This document shows, piece after piece, positions 53,279 through 61,073 of a DNA stretch of 64,000 nt. This DNA comes from Rhodopseudomonas pentothenatexigens. GTDB lineage: Bacteria; Pseudomonadota; Alphaproteobacteria; Rhizobiales; Xanthobacteraceae. The DNA is taken from positions 1 through 64,000 of the forward strand of contig NZ_UFQQ01000004.1 in assembly GCF_900218015.1 (NCBI RefSeq), written 5' to 3'. The notes under the pieces were generated by a model. It did no database searches. It saw only the letters and a list, made by a program, of their open reading frames with translations, and was not told where the DNA came from. The stretch's first letter is position 1. Every line of letters starts with the position of its first letter. The position numbers and the translations under genes are program-made.

Positions 53279-54499
53279 TCACAGCAATGCAGCGGCGATT
53301 CCGGCTGCCGCGCTGAACGCGACGATCAGCAGCGGCGGGGCGCGCCAGATCGTCAGCAGCGCAAAGCCGGTCAGCGCGATCGCGACGTCGGCCGTGCCGT
53401 GGATCGTGCTGGTCCACACCGGATCGTACAGCGCGGCGCCGAGCAGGCCGACCACGGTGGCGTTGACGCCGCGCATCATCGCCTGCGCGGCCGGATAGTG
53501 TCGCAGCCCATGCCAGAACGGCAGCACGCCGAGCAGGATCAGGAAGCCCGGCAGGAAGATGCCGACCAGCCCAATCACTGCGCCTGTCAGCCCCTGGGAG
53601 GGCGCAGCGATCGCTCCCAGGTAAGCGGCGAAGCTGAACAGCGGTCCCGGCACGGCCTGGGCGGCGCCATAGCCGGCGAGAAACGCGTCGTCGCTGATCC
53701 ATCCCGGCCCGACAAAGGCGTCGCGCAGCAGCGGCAGCACCACATGGCCGCCACCGAACACCAGCGCGCCGGAGCGATAGAACGCATCGAACGTCGCGAC
53801 GATCGGCGACCCGGCCAGTTGCGCGAGCAGCGGCAGGCCGACCAGCAGCGTTGCGAAGCCGAACAGGGCAGCGATGCCGACTGTTCGCGACACCCGCGCG
53901 CCGACCTCGCCGAAGCGCGGCGCCGCACCGCTGCGGCACCACACGAGGCCGGCGATCGCGCCGATTGCGATCGCACCAAGCTGCGCAGCCGGTACCCCGC
54001 TGAGCAGCACGATCAGCGCCGCCGCCACCGCGATCGTGGTACGCTCGCGATCCGGGCAGAGCTGCCGCGACATCCCCCACACCGCCTGCGCGACGATCGC
54101 CACCGCGGTCAGCTTCAGCCCGTGCAGCAGGCCGGTTCCGATCGGGCCGTCCAGCGCTGCGGCCCCATAGGCGAACAGCACCAGGGCCGCCGCCGACGGC
54201 AGCGTGAACCCGGCCCAGGCGGCGAGCGCGCCGAGCGTGCCTGCACGCATCAGGCCGATCGCGAAGCCGACCTGGCTGCTGGCGGGGCCGGGCAGAAACT
54301 GGCACAGCCCGACCAGATCCGCATAGGCCTGTTCGTCGGTCCAGCGCCGCCGCACCACGAACTCGTCGCGGAAATAGCCGAGATGCGCGATCGGGCCGCC
54401 GAAGCAGGTCAGCCCGAGCTTGAAAAACACCCGCAGGACTTCGCCCGGCGTGCCGCTGTGCGGTTGCTCGATGGTCGAGAGGTCGGATTGCGCGGTCAT
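53279..54499 (-). CDS. chrA: Chromate transporter, ChrA family
   Basis: A 406-residue bidomain CHR protein. Each half holds the family motif: FKLGLTCFGGPIAHLGYFRDEFVVRRRWTDEQAYADLVGLCQFLPGPASSQVGFAIG (about residues 26-82) and the related FDAFYRSGALVFGGGHVVLPLLRDAFVGPGWISDDAFLAGYGAAQAVPGPLFSFAAYLGA (about 236-295). It should export chromate in exchange or with protons. It starts within the stop of the upstream SDR gene, so both are on one message. No chrB or reductase of the known chr operons is present. Confidence 0.92.
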   Translation of the reverse strand: MTAQSDLSTIEQPHSGTPGEVLRVFFKLGLTCFGGPIAHLGYFRDEFVVRRRWTDEQAYADLVGLCQFLPGPASSQVGFAIGLMRAGTLGALAAWAGFTLPSAAALVLFAYGAAALDGPIGTGLLHGLKLTAVAIVAQAVWGMSRQLCPDRERTTIAVAAALIVLLSGVPAAQLGAIAIGAIAGLVWCRSGAAPRFGEVGARVSRTVGIAALFGFATLLVGLPLLAQLAGSPIVATFDAFYRSGALVFGGGHVVLPLLRDAFVGPGWISDDAFLAGYGAAQAVPGPLFSFAAYLGAIAAPSQGLTGAVIGLVGIFLPGFLILLGVLPFWHGLRHYPAAQAMMRGVNATVVGLLGAALYDPVWTSTIHGTADVAIALTGFALLTIWRAPPLLIVAFSAAAGIAAALL

Positions 54500-55386
54500 C
54501 GGACCCCGTCGTCGGCGGCGTGCGGAAGAACCAGCCCCGTCATCCTCTCACTGATCTCCCACAGCCGCCTGTTGGCTTCCGTATCGCGCGCCTGCGCCGG
54601 AGCGGCAATCGTCTTGCGATCGGCATAATACTCGCCGCTGACGCCTTCCAGCTCCGGCGCGTTGGCGAGATACAGCACGCGCCGGGCGGCGCTCTCCGGC
54701 TTCGGGATCGCCCAGCCGCCGAGCCTGGCCAGCAGCTTCCAGAACAGCCCCTGGGCGCCATCGGTGCCGCCGAGATTGGATCTGAACACGCCGGGAAACA
54801 CGCAGTTGACGGTGACGCCGCTGCCTTGCAGCCGGCGCGCCAGCTCGAAGGTGAAGTGCAGATTGCCGAGCTTGGACTGGGCGTAGCCCTTCATCATGCC
54901 GTAGGGCCTCCGCTCCCAATTGAGGTCGTCGAAATCGATCGCCGCGTCGATGCGGGTGCCGACATTGACGATCCGCGCCGGCGCGCTGGCTTTGATCAGG
55001 TCGAGCAGCAGGTTGGTGAGCAGGAACGGGCCGAGGTGATTGGTCGCGAGCGCGCATTCGATGCCTTGCGGGCTCAGCCGGCGTTCGGCGAATGCCGTGC
55101 CGGCATTGTTGATCAGCAGGTGCAGACGATCGAAGCGATCACGCACAGCCTGCGCCAGCGCGCGGACCGAGTCCTGATCGGCGAGGTCGGCGACGAACAG
55201 ATGCAGGTCGTCATTGCCGGTGGCGGCACGAATATCCGCCAGCGCCGCTTCGCCGCGGCCGCGGTCGCGCGCCACCAGGCCGATGCGCAGGCCGTCCGCC
55301 GCCAGCGCCTGTGCGACCGCCTTGCCGAGGCCGGAATTGGCGCCGGTGACCAGCGCGGTGCGTTTGTGCTCGGGGCTCGTACTCAT
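54496..55386 (-). CDS. Short-chain dehydrogenase/reductase
   Basis: A 296-residue SDR of the retinol-dehydrogenase-like subgroup. The NAD(P) motif TALVTGANSGLGKAVAQALA is at residues 10-29; NNAG at about 92; YAQSKLGN provides the Tyr and Lys of the active site (about 167-174). The strand that usually reads VNVSS reads IVNVGTRID, so the catalytic serine position is Gly or Thr. A long C-terminal extension follows. Its stop overlaps chrA, an unusual operon. The cofactor and substrate are unknown. ATG 55386 is chosen by the position of the Rossmann motif. Confidence 0.86.
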   Translation of the reverse strand: MSTSPEHKRTALVTGANSGLGKAVAQALAADGLRIGLVARDRGRGEAALADIRAATGNDDLHLFVADLADQDSVRALAQAVRDRFDRLHLLINNAGTAFAERRLSPQGIECALATNHLGPFLLTNLLLDLIKASAPARIVNVGTRIDAAIDFDDLNWERRPYGMMKGYAQSKLGNLHFTFELARRLQGSGVTVNCVFPGVFRSNLGGTDGAQGLFWKLLARLGGWAIPKPESAARRVLYLANAPELEGVSGEYYADRKTIAAPAQARDTEANRRLWEISERMTGLVLPHAADDGVR

Positions 55387-55417
55387 CGGGTGCGCTCCTG
55401 GCCGTGGTAGCCGCAGT

Positions 55418-56899
55418 CTAGCGCCCCGCGGGCCTGCTGTGATGACGGCCATACAGGAAATAGATCGCAAGGCCGATCGCCAGCCACACCGCCAGCCGGA
55501 TCCAGGTATCGAGCGGCAGGCCGAGCATCAGGACGAACGACACGATCGCGCCGGCCGGCGCCACCAGCCAGATCGCCGGCGCCCGGAATGGCCGGTGCTG
55601 CTCCGGATGCTTGATCCGCAGCGCCAGCACGCCGACGCAGACCACCGCGAATGCGAACAGCGTGCCGATGCTGACCAGTTCGCCGACCAGCCCGATCGGC
55701 AGCACCCCGGCGAGGCCGGCGACGATGATGCCGGTGCCGATGGTGGCGACGTGCGGCGTGCGGAAGCGTGGATGGGTGGCGGCGGCGCCTTTCGGCATCA
55801 GGCCGTCATGCGCCATCGCGCGCAGCACGCGGGTCTGGCCGAGCATCAGCACCAGGATCACCGAGGTCAGCCCGGTGACGACGCCGATCTTGACGATCGA
55901 GGACAGCCAGCCGATCCCGGCGGCGTCGATCCCGACCGCGATCGGATCGGGCACGTTGAGCCGGTCGTACGGCACGATCCCGGTCAGCACGAACGCCACC
56001 GCGACGTACAGAATGGTGCAGATCGCCAGCGAGCCGAGGATGCCGACCGGCATGTCGCGCTGCGGGTTCTTGGCCTCCTGCGCGGCCGTCGACACCGCGT
56101 CGAAGCCGATGAAGGCAAAGAACACAACCGCGGCGCCGCGCAGCACGCCCGACCAGCCGAAGATGCCGGTCTCCTGCGCCGGCGGAATGAACGCGCCGTC
56201 CGGATTGGCGGCCGTCACCCAATTGGCCGGCGTCACCATCGGGGCGGCGAAGATCAGAAACAGCGCGATCACCGTCAGCTTCACGGCGACGATGACATTG
56301 TTGAACCGCGCCGATTCCTGGATGCCGATCACCAGCAGCGCCGAGATCGCCACGATGATCGCCATCGCCGGCAGATTGAGAAAAGCCCCGGTGGTCGACC
56401 AGGCCCGGGTCGCGGCGTCGTAGGCGAGCGGGGCGGAGGCGAGCTGGCTCGGCAGATGAATGCCGAAATTGCCGAGCAGGCTGACGAAGTAGCCGGACCA
56501 GCCGATCGCCACCGTGGTGGCGCCGACCGCGTATTCCAGGATCAGGTCCCAGCCGATGATCCAGGCCACCAGCTCGCCGATGGTCGCATACGCATAGGTG
56601 TAGGCGCTGCCCGATACCGGCACGGTCGAGGCCATCTCGGCGTAGCACAGCCCGGCGAACGCGCAGGCGACAGCGCCGAGCACGAACGACAGCGAGACCG
56701 CCGGTCCGGCATTGGCGGCGGCGGCATGGCCGGTCAGCACGAAGATGCCGGCGCCGATGATGCCGCCGACGCCAAGAGCGACGAGGTTGGTCGCCGACAG
56801 CGACCGCTTCAGATGGCGGACCTCGCCGTCGCCGCTGTCCCCGGCCGCAGCCTCGATCTGCAGGCTGCTCAGCGATTTACGCGTCCAGATCTCGGCCAC
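55418..56899 (-). CDS. APC-family amino acid permease (cationic-type, YfnA-like)
   Basis: A 493-residue permease with about 12-13 helices. The family landmarks are SATNLVALGVGGIIGAGIFVLTGHAAAANAGPAVSLSF (about 37-74) and SGSAYTYAYATIGELVAWIIGWDLILEYAVGATTVAIGWSGYF (about 97-140), and FFAFIGFDAVSTAAQEAKNPQRDMPVGIL (near 255). It is a member of the cationic amino acid transporter group and would import amino acids. The start is a GTG at 56899, preceded by AAGGGGG with a seven-base spacer. Upstream in-frame extension is only a GC-rich open stretch. Confidence 0.87.
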   Translation of the reverse strand: MAEIWTRKSLSSLQIEAAAGDSGDGEVRHLKRSLSATNLVALGVGGIIGAGIFVLTGHAAAANAGPAVSLSFVLGAVACAFAGLCYAEMASTVPVSGSAYTYAYATIGELVAWIIGWDLILEYAVGATTVAIGWSGYFVSLLGNFGIHLPSQLASAPLAYDAATRAWSTTGAFLNLPAMAIIVAISALLVIGIQESARFNNVIVAVKLTVIALFLIFAAPMVTPANWVTAANPDGAFIPPAQETGIFGWSGVLRGAAVVFFAFIGFDAVSTAAQEAKNPQRDMPVGILGSLAICTILYVAVAFVLTGIVPYDRLNVPDPIAVGIDAAGIGWLSSIVKIGVVTGLTSVILVLMLGQTRVLRAMAHDGLMPKGAAATHPRFRTPHVATIGTGIIVAGLAGVLPIGLVGELVSIGTLFAFAVVCVGVLALRIKHPEQHRPFRAPAIWLVAPAGAIVSFVLMLGLPLDTWIRLAVWLAIGLAIYFLYGRHHSRPAGR

Positions 56900-56937
56900 T
56901 CTCGAACCCCCTTGCCCGCGGCGGAACCCGCTCGATC

Positions 56938-57618
56938 TCAAGCGCGGCGAGGGTCGCCCGGTTCCATCGCGCCGGCGCTCGCCTGCGGCGACCTCATCGC
57001 CGCCAGACAGCCGAGCGCCGCCCGCACCAGCTCGTCGCGGTACACCGCAAAGCCGGCGCGCGGCATGCCACGGATCAAAGCGTGGGCGAACATGCCGTAC
57101 AGCAGGGTGAACACCGGCAGCGCGGTTTCGGCGGCGGAGCGGCCGGCGGGCCAGTCGGAGGCGCCTTCGAGCAGCGCCTGCCATTCCTTCAGGAACGAGT
57201 CGTAGGCTTCGAGATAGTGGCTGCGTTCGCTCTTGTGCCGTTCCAGCATGAAATGCTGCATCCATTCGCGCGGCGCTTGCGCATAGATTTCGGCCTGCGC
57301 GGTTATCGCAGCCCTGACGCCGGTGGCGAGGTCGTAGCTGCCGAGCGCGGTGCGGCGGCGGCGCAGCGCCAGCAACAGATCCTTGGTCCGCAGATGCACG
57401 CAGGCGCGTGCCAGCTCGTCCTTGCTGGAGAAATATTCGTAAAAGGTGCCGAGCCCGACGCCGGCGACCAGCACGATCTCGCGGATCGTCACCTCACTGA
57501 ACGGCTTTTCGTCGAGAAGCCGAACAAATGCGTCGCGGATTGCCCGCGAGGTTTCGTGCGAGCGCGGCTGCACCGGCCTTCGCCGTGATTTTGCTGAGGT
57601 TTCCGCGCGCTTCGCCAT
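56938..57618 (-). CDS. TetR-family transcriptional regulator
   Basis: A 226-residue repressor. The TetR helix-turn-helix is at about residues 20-66: RAIRDAFVRLLDEKPFSEVTIREIVLVAGVGLGTFYEYFSSKDELARACVH. The C-terminal ligand-binding region is helical with no known family. ATG 57618 is chosen because it directly precedes a basic tail and the fold. It is divergent from the acyl-CoA dehydrogenase gene across about 95 bases that contain a near-palindrome CGAACA-CC-TGTCCG (57631-57644), a likely operator. It probably represses that gene or the transporter downstream. Confidence 0.9.
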   Translation of the reverse strand: MAKRAETSAKSRRRPVQPRSHETSRAIRDAFVRLLDEKPFSEVTIREIVLVAGVGLGTFYEYFSSKDELARACVHLRTKDLLLALRRRRTALGSYDLATGVRAAITAQAEIYAQAPREWMQHFMLERHKSERSHYLEAYDSFLKEWQALLEGASDWPAGRSAAETALPVFTLLYGMFAHALIRGMPRAGFAVYRDELVRAALGCLAAMRSPQASAGAMEPGDPRRA

Positions 57619-57630
57619 CCAGGCCCAATC

Positions 57631-57644
57631 CGAACACCTGTCCG
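57631..57644. promoter_or_regulatory. Near-palindrome, possible TetR operator
   Basis: CGAACA-CC-TGTCCG with one mismatch between arms, 13 bases before the TetR start codon and 69 before the acyl-CoA dehydrogenase gene. Location in the divergent gap is typical for an autoregulated TetR repressor. Confidence 0.4.
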
Positions 57645-57712
57645 ATGCGGCTTGCCTATGATGCCTGCCGAACCATCGCAAGCGCCAGAGGCGCCGTCCC
57701 GGGAGGACCCAA

Positions 57713-59380
57713 ATGCTCAACGCCGCCACCACCGACAGCTACGGCGCCGTCACCCATGAGGTGATCAACCAGCCGGTCGAACTCGCCAACTACAATCTGT
57801 TCAGCGCCGACCGGCCATTGGTCGAAGCGGTGACCCGCGAAGGCGCCGAATGGGCCGCCAACGATATCGCCGATTTCGGCGCCCGGATCGGAGCCGCCGA
57901 CTATCTCGAACTCGGCGCGCTCGCCAACCGGCATCTGCCGGAATTCGACACCCACGACCGCTATGGCCGCCGCACCGATCTGGTGCGCTTCCACCCCGCC
58001 TATCACCGGCTGATGCAGACCTCGATCGAGCAGGGCTTGCATTCCTCGCCGTGGACCGATCCGCGCAACGGTGCGCATGTCGCCCGCGCCGCGCGGTTCT
58101 ATCTGCACAGCCAGATCGAGGCCGGCCACGGCTGCCCGATCAGCATGACGTTCGCGGCTGTGCCATGCATCAGCCTGCAACCCGACGTCGCCAAGCAGTG
58201 GCTGCCGAAGATTTTGGCGCGCAGTTACGATGCGCGCAACGTGCCGGCCGAGCAGAAGCAGGGCGTCACCATCGGCATGGCGATGACCGAGAAGCAGGGC
58301 GGCTCGGACGTCCGCGCCAACACCACCCGGGCGATCCCGGTCGGCGCCGGCGGCCCGGGCGGCGAATACGAATTGGTCGGCCACAAGTTCTTCGTCTCGG
58401 CGCCGATGTGCGATGCCTTCCTGGTGCTGGCGCAGGCGCCGGGCGGGCTGTCGTGCTTCCTGGTGCCGCGCTGGAAGCCGGACGGAGCCAAGAACCCGCT
58501 GCAGGTGCTGCGGCTGAAAAAGAAGATGGGCAACGCCTCCAACGCCTCCAGCGAAACCGAGCTGCGCGGCGCGTTCGGCTGGATGATCGGGCCGGAAGGT
58601 CGCGGCGTCGCCACTATCATCGAGATGGTGGCGATGACCAGGTTCGACTGCATGATCGGCTCGTCGGCGATCATGCGGGCGGCGCTGTCGCAGGCGATCG
58701 ATCATTGCCGGCAGCGCGCGGCGTTCGGCCGCCTGCTGATCGATCAGCCGATCATGCAAAACGTGCTGGCGGATCTCGCGATCGAAACCGAGGCCGCGCT
58801 GGCGCTGACGATGCGGATCGCCCGCGCGCTCGATCACCGCGCCGAGGAGCACGAGGCGCATCTGATCCGGATCGGGTCGGCGATCGGCAAGTACTGGATC
58901 TGCAAGCGCACGCCCGGCGTCACTGCCGAGGCGATGGAGTGCATCGGCGGCTCCGGCGTGATGGAAGACGGGCCGATGCCGCGTCACTTCCGCGAAAGTC
59001 CGGTCAATGCGATCTGGGAAGGCTCCGGCAACGTGCAGTGCCTCGACGTGCTGCGGGCGATGACCCGGACGCCGGAGACGCTCGAGGCGTATTTCGCCGA
59101 GGTCGAGCAGGCCAAGGGCGCCGACGTCGCGTTCGATCGTCACATCGCCGCGCTGAAGGACGACATGCGTGATGCGTCGGACTTCGAGGAGCGCGCCCGC
59201 GATCTGGTCGACCGGCTCGCTGTCGGGCTGCAGGCCAGCGTGCTGATCCGGCATGCCCCGGAAGAGGTCGCCGAAGCGTATTGCGCATCACGTCTGGCGC
59301 AGCGCGGCGCACATCATTACGGCGCGCTGCCCAAGGGCATCAACTTCGCCGCGATCATCGACCGCGCACGGCCGCGGTGA
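57713..59380 (+). CDS. Acyl-CoA dehydrogenase, AidB-like
   Basis: A 555-residue flavoprotein of the AidB/long ACAD type. N-terminal domain about 1-180 with YNLFSADRPLVEAV near 27; FAD-binding TIGMAMTEKQGGSDVRANTTRA (about 186-207); the medium strand domain HKFFVSAPMCDAFLVLAQAPGG; helical domain with MIGSSAIMRAALSQAIDHCRQRAAFGRLLIDQP; and the MECIGGSGVMEDGPMPRHFRESPVNAIWEGSGNVQ segment near 415 with the catalytic-type Glu. AidB is part of the alkylation response in E. coli; some homologues act in fatty acid oxidation. Its divergent TetR suggests inducible control by a small ligand. Confidence 0.9.
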   Translation: MLNAATTDSYGAVTHEVINQPVELANYNLFSADRPLVEAVTREGAEWAANDIADFGARIGAADYLELGALANRHLPEFDTHDRYGRRTDLVRFHPAYHRLMQTSIEQGLHSSPWTDPRNGAHVARAARFYLHSQIEAGHGCPISMTFAAVPCISLQPDVAKQWLPKILARSYDARNVPAEQKQGVTIGMAMTEKQGGSDVRANTTRAIPVGAGGPGGEYELVGHKFFVSAPMCDAFLVLAQAPGGLSCFLVPRWKPDGAKNPLQVLRLKKKMGNASNASSETELRGAFGWMIGPEGRGVATIIEMVAMTRFDCMIGSSAIMRAALSQAIDHCRQRAAFGRLLIDQPIMQNVLADLAIETEAALALTMRIARALDHRAEEHEAHLIRIGSAIGKYWICKRTPGVTAEAMECIGGSGVMEDGPMPRHFRESPVNAIWEGSGNVQCLDVLRAMTRTPETLEAYFAEVEQAKGADVAFDRHIAALKDDMRDASDFEERARDLVDRLAVGLQASVLIRHAPEEVAEAYCASRLAQRGAHHYGALPKGINFAAIIDRARPR

Positions 59381-59439
59381 CTGTCGGCGGAAACGAAAGC
59401 AGGGGTTGTCTGCCGCTCTCGTTCTCAACGGTACTGAGT

Positions 59440-59547
59440 CCTCATTCTCAAGAGCCCGGCGTAGCCGGGCGTCTTGAAGGATGAGAAGCCGCATCGCCTG
59501 CGGCGTATGGTTCGAGACGGCGCTCCGCGCCTCCTCACCATGAGGGT
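59440..59547. repeat. Dispersed palindromic repeat, family D
   Basis: Left arm CCTCATTCTCAAGAGCCCGGC with GCCCGGCGTAGCCGGGC as an internal stem, right arm GGTTCGAGACGGCGCTCCGCG ending CTCCTCACCATGAGGG. This 'CCTCATCCTGAGGAGC ... CTCACCATGAGGG' element is a well-known intergenic repeat class in Bradyrhizobium and Rhodopseudomonas. It fills the gap between convergent acyl-CoA dehydrogenase and ctpA genes. Confidence 0.75.
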
Positions 59548-59578
59548 GCGCGAGGTGACGTCGCGAGGGTGCCGTTCC

Positions 59579-60925
59579 TTACTTCGACGGCGAATCCTTC
59601 TTCAGATAGGCGAATGCGGCATTGAGCTGGGCGTCGTCGGGCTTGCCGATCAGGTCGGCCTTGATCGGGGCCGAAGTCGCGGCCTTGATCTTGTCGTCGC
59701 TCGCTTCGCCGGTCTTCGGCGTCGCCTTGGTGGCGCCGGCGTCCGGCTTGCCGAGCTGGCCCGGATTGGCGATCGCGCCGTGCAGCGCGCTTTCGCGGAT
59801 CAGCGGGCCGCCGCTGATCTGCTGATCCTTCGGTGCTTCCTGGATCACGTCCGGCACGATGCCCTCGTCCTGGATCGAGCGGCCCGCCGGCGTGTAGTAC
59901 AGCGCCGTGGTCAGCCGCACCGCGCCGTGGCCCTTGATCGGGATCACGGTCTGCACCGAACCCTTGCCGAAGCTGGTGGTGCCCATCACGGTGGCGCGCT
60001 TGCGGTCCTGCAGCGCGCCGGCGACGATTTCCGAGGCCGACGCCGAGGCACCGTTGATCAGCACCACGATCGGCACGCCGGGCAGCTTGTCGCCCCGCGA
60101 CGGCGCCGAGAATACCCGCTGGTCGTCGGACTGGCGGCCGCGGATCGACACCACGGTGCCGCCGTCGAGCAGGTCGCCGGCGACCGAGACCGCGGCATTG
60201 AGCAGCCCGCCCGGGTCGTTGCGCAGGTCGATCACCAGGCCCTTGAGGCCGTCCTTGGCGTCGCTCTTGAGCTTCTTGAGCGCGGCGGTGAAACCGTCGG
60301 AGGTGTCCTGGCCGAACTGGCTGATCCGGACATAGCCGATACCGTCCGGCTTCATCTCCGACTTCACCGAGGCGACCTTGATGATTTCGCGGGTCAGGGT
60401 GACGTCGAACGGATCGTCCTTGCCGCGCAGGATGGTGATGGTGACCTTGGTGCCGGGTGAGCCGCGCAGCATGTCGACGACGTTGCGCAGGCTCATGCCC
60501 TGTGTGCTGGCGGTGCCGACCTTGATGATCAGGTCGCCCGGCTCCAGCTTGGCGCGCGCCGCCGGGGTGCCGTCGATCGGCGACACCACCCGCGGAATCC
60601 CGCCCTGAGCCGAAATCTGCATGCCGAGGCCGCCGAACTGGCCCGACATGTCGGTCTGCATGTCCTTGAATTCCTTCTCGTCCATGTAGTCCGAATGCGG
60701 ATCGAGCCGGTTCAGCATGCCCTTCAGCGCATCCTTGGTCAGCGCGTCCGAGGCGATCGGATGGACGTAGGCACGCTGCACCAGCTGGATCACGCCGCCG
60801 ATCAGGTCGAGGTCGGCGGGCGCGGTCTGCTCGCGCTGCAACGCGAGCGCGGAGACCACGGGAACCGCGACGATGCCGAGAACGGCAAGGGAGCGAACGA
60901 CGACTTTGCGCATGGGCGAACTCAT
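59579..60925 (-). CDS. ctpA: S41 family C-terminal processing protease
   Basis: A 448-residue exported serine protease. Signal/anchor helix 5-29, PDZ domain (about 95-180: QFGGLGMQISAQGGIPRVVSPIDGTPAARAKLEPGDLIIKVG), and the S41 catalytic region with PIVVLINGASASASEIVAGALQDRKRATVMGTTSFGKGSVQ (about 284-325). The serine lies in SASASE and the lysine in QDRKRA, the Ser-Lys dyad. It trims C-terminal ends of periplasmic or membrane proteins. ATG 60925 or 60913 could start it; neither has a good ribosome site. Confidence 0.92.
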   Translation of the reverse strand: MSSPMRKVVVRSLAVLGIVAVPVVSALALQREQTAPADLDLIGGVIQLVQRAYVHPIASDALTKDALKGMLNRLDPHSDYMDEKEFKDMQTDMSGQFGGLGMQISAQGGIPRVVSPIDGTPAARAKLEPGDLIIKVGTASTQGMSLRNVVDMLRGSPGTKVTITILRGKDDPFDVTLTREIIKVASVKSEMKPDGIGYVRISQFGQDTSDGFTAALKKLKSDAKDGLKGLVIDLRNDPGGLLNAAVSVAGDLLDGGTVVSIRGRQSDDQRVFSAPSRGDKLPGVPIVVLINGASASASEIVAGALQDRKRATVMGTTSFGKGSVQTVIPIKGHGAVRLTTALYYTPAGRSIQDEGIVPDVIQEAPKDQQISGGPLIRESALHGAIANPGQLGKPDAGATKATPKTGEASDDKIKAATSAPIKADLIGKPDDAQLNAAFAYLKKDSPSK

Positions 60926-61073
60926 ATGAATGGGCGGATGACGGCCGCCTTGACGTTGCGGAACCAGAACCGACCGCGGCCGCGATCGGTTCCTGCGAGG
61001 GGGACACCGGCGCCCGGATAGGACGCCTGATCAGATACGCGCGAAGCGGGCGCGATCAAGGCGCCATGAGCGG

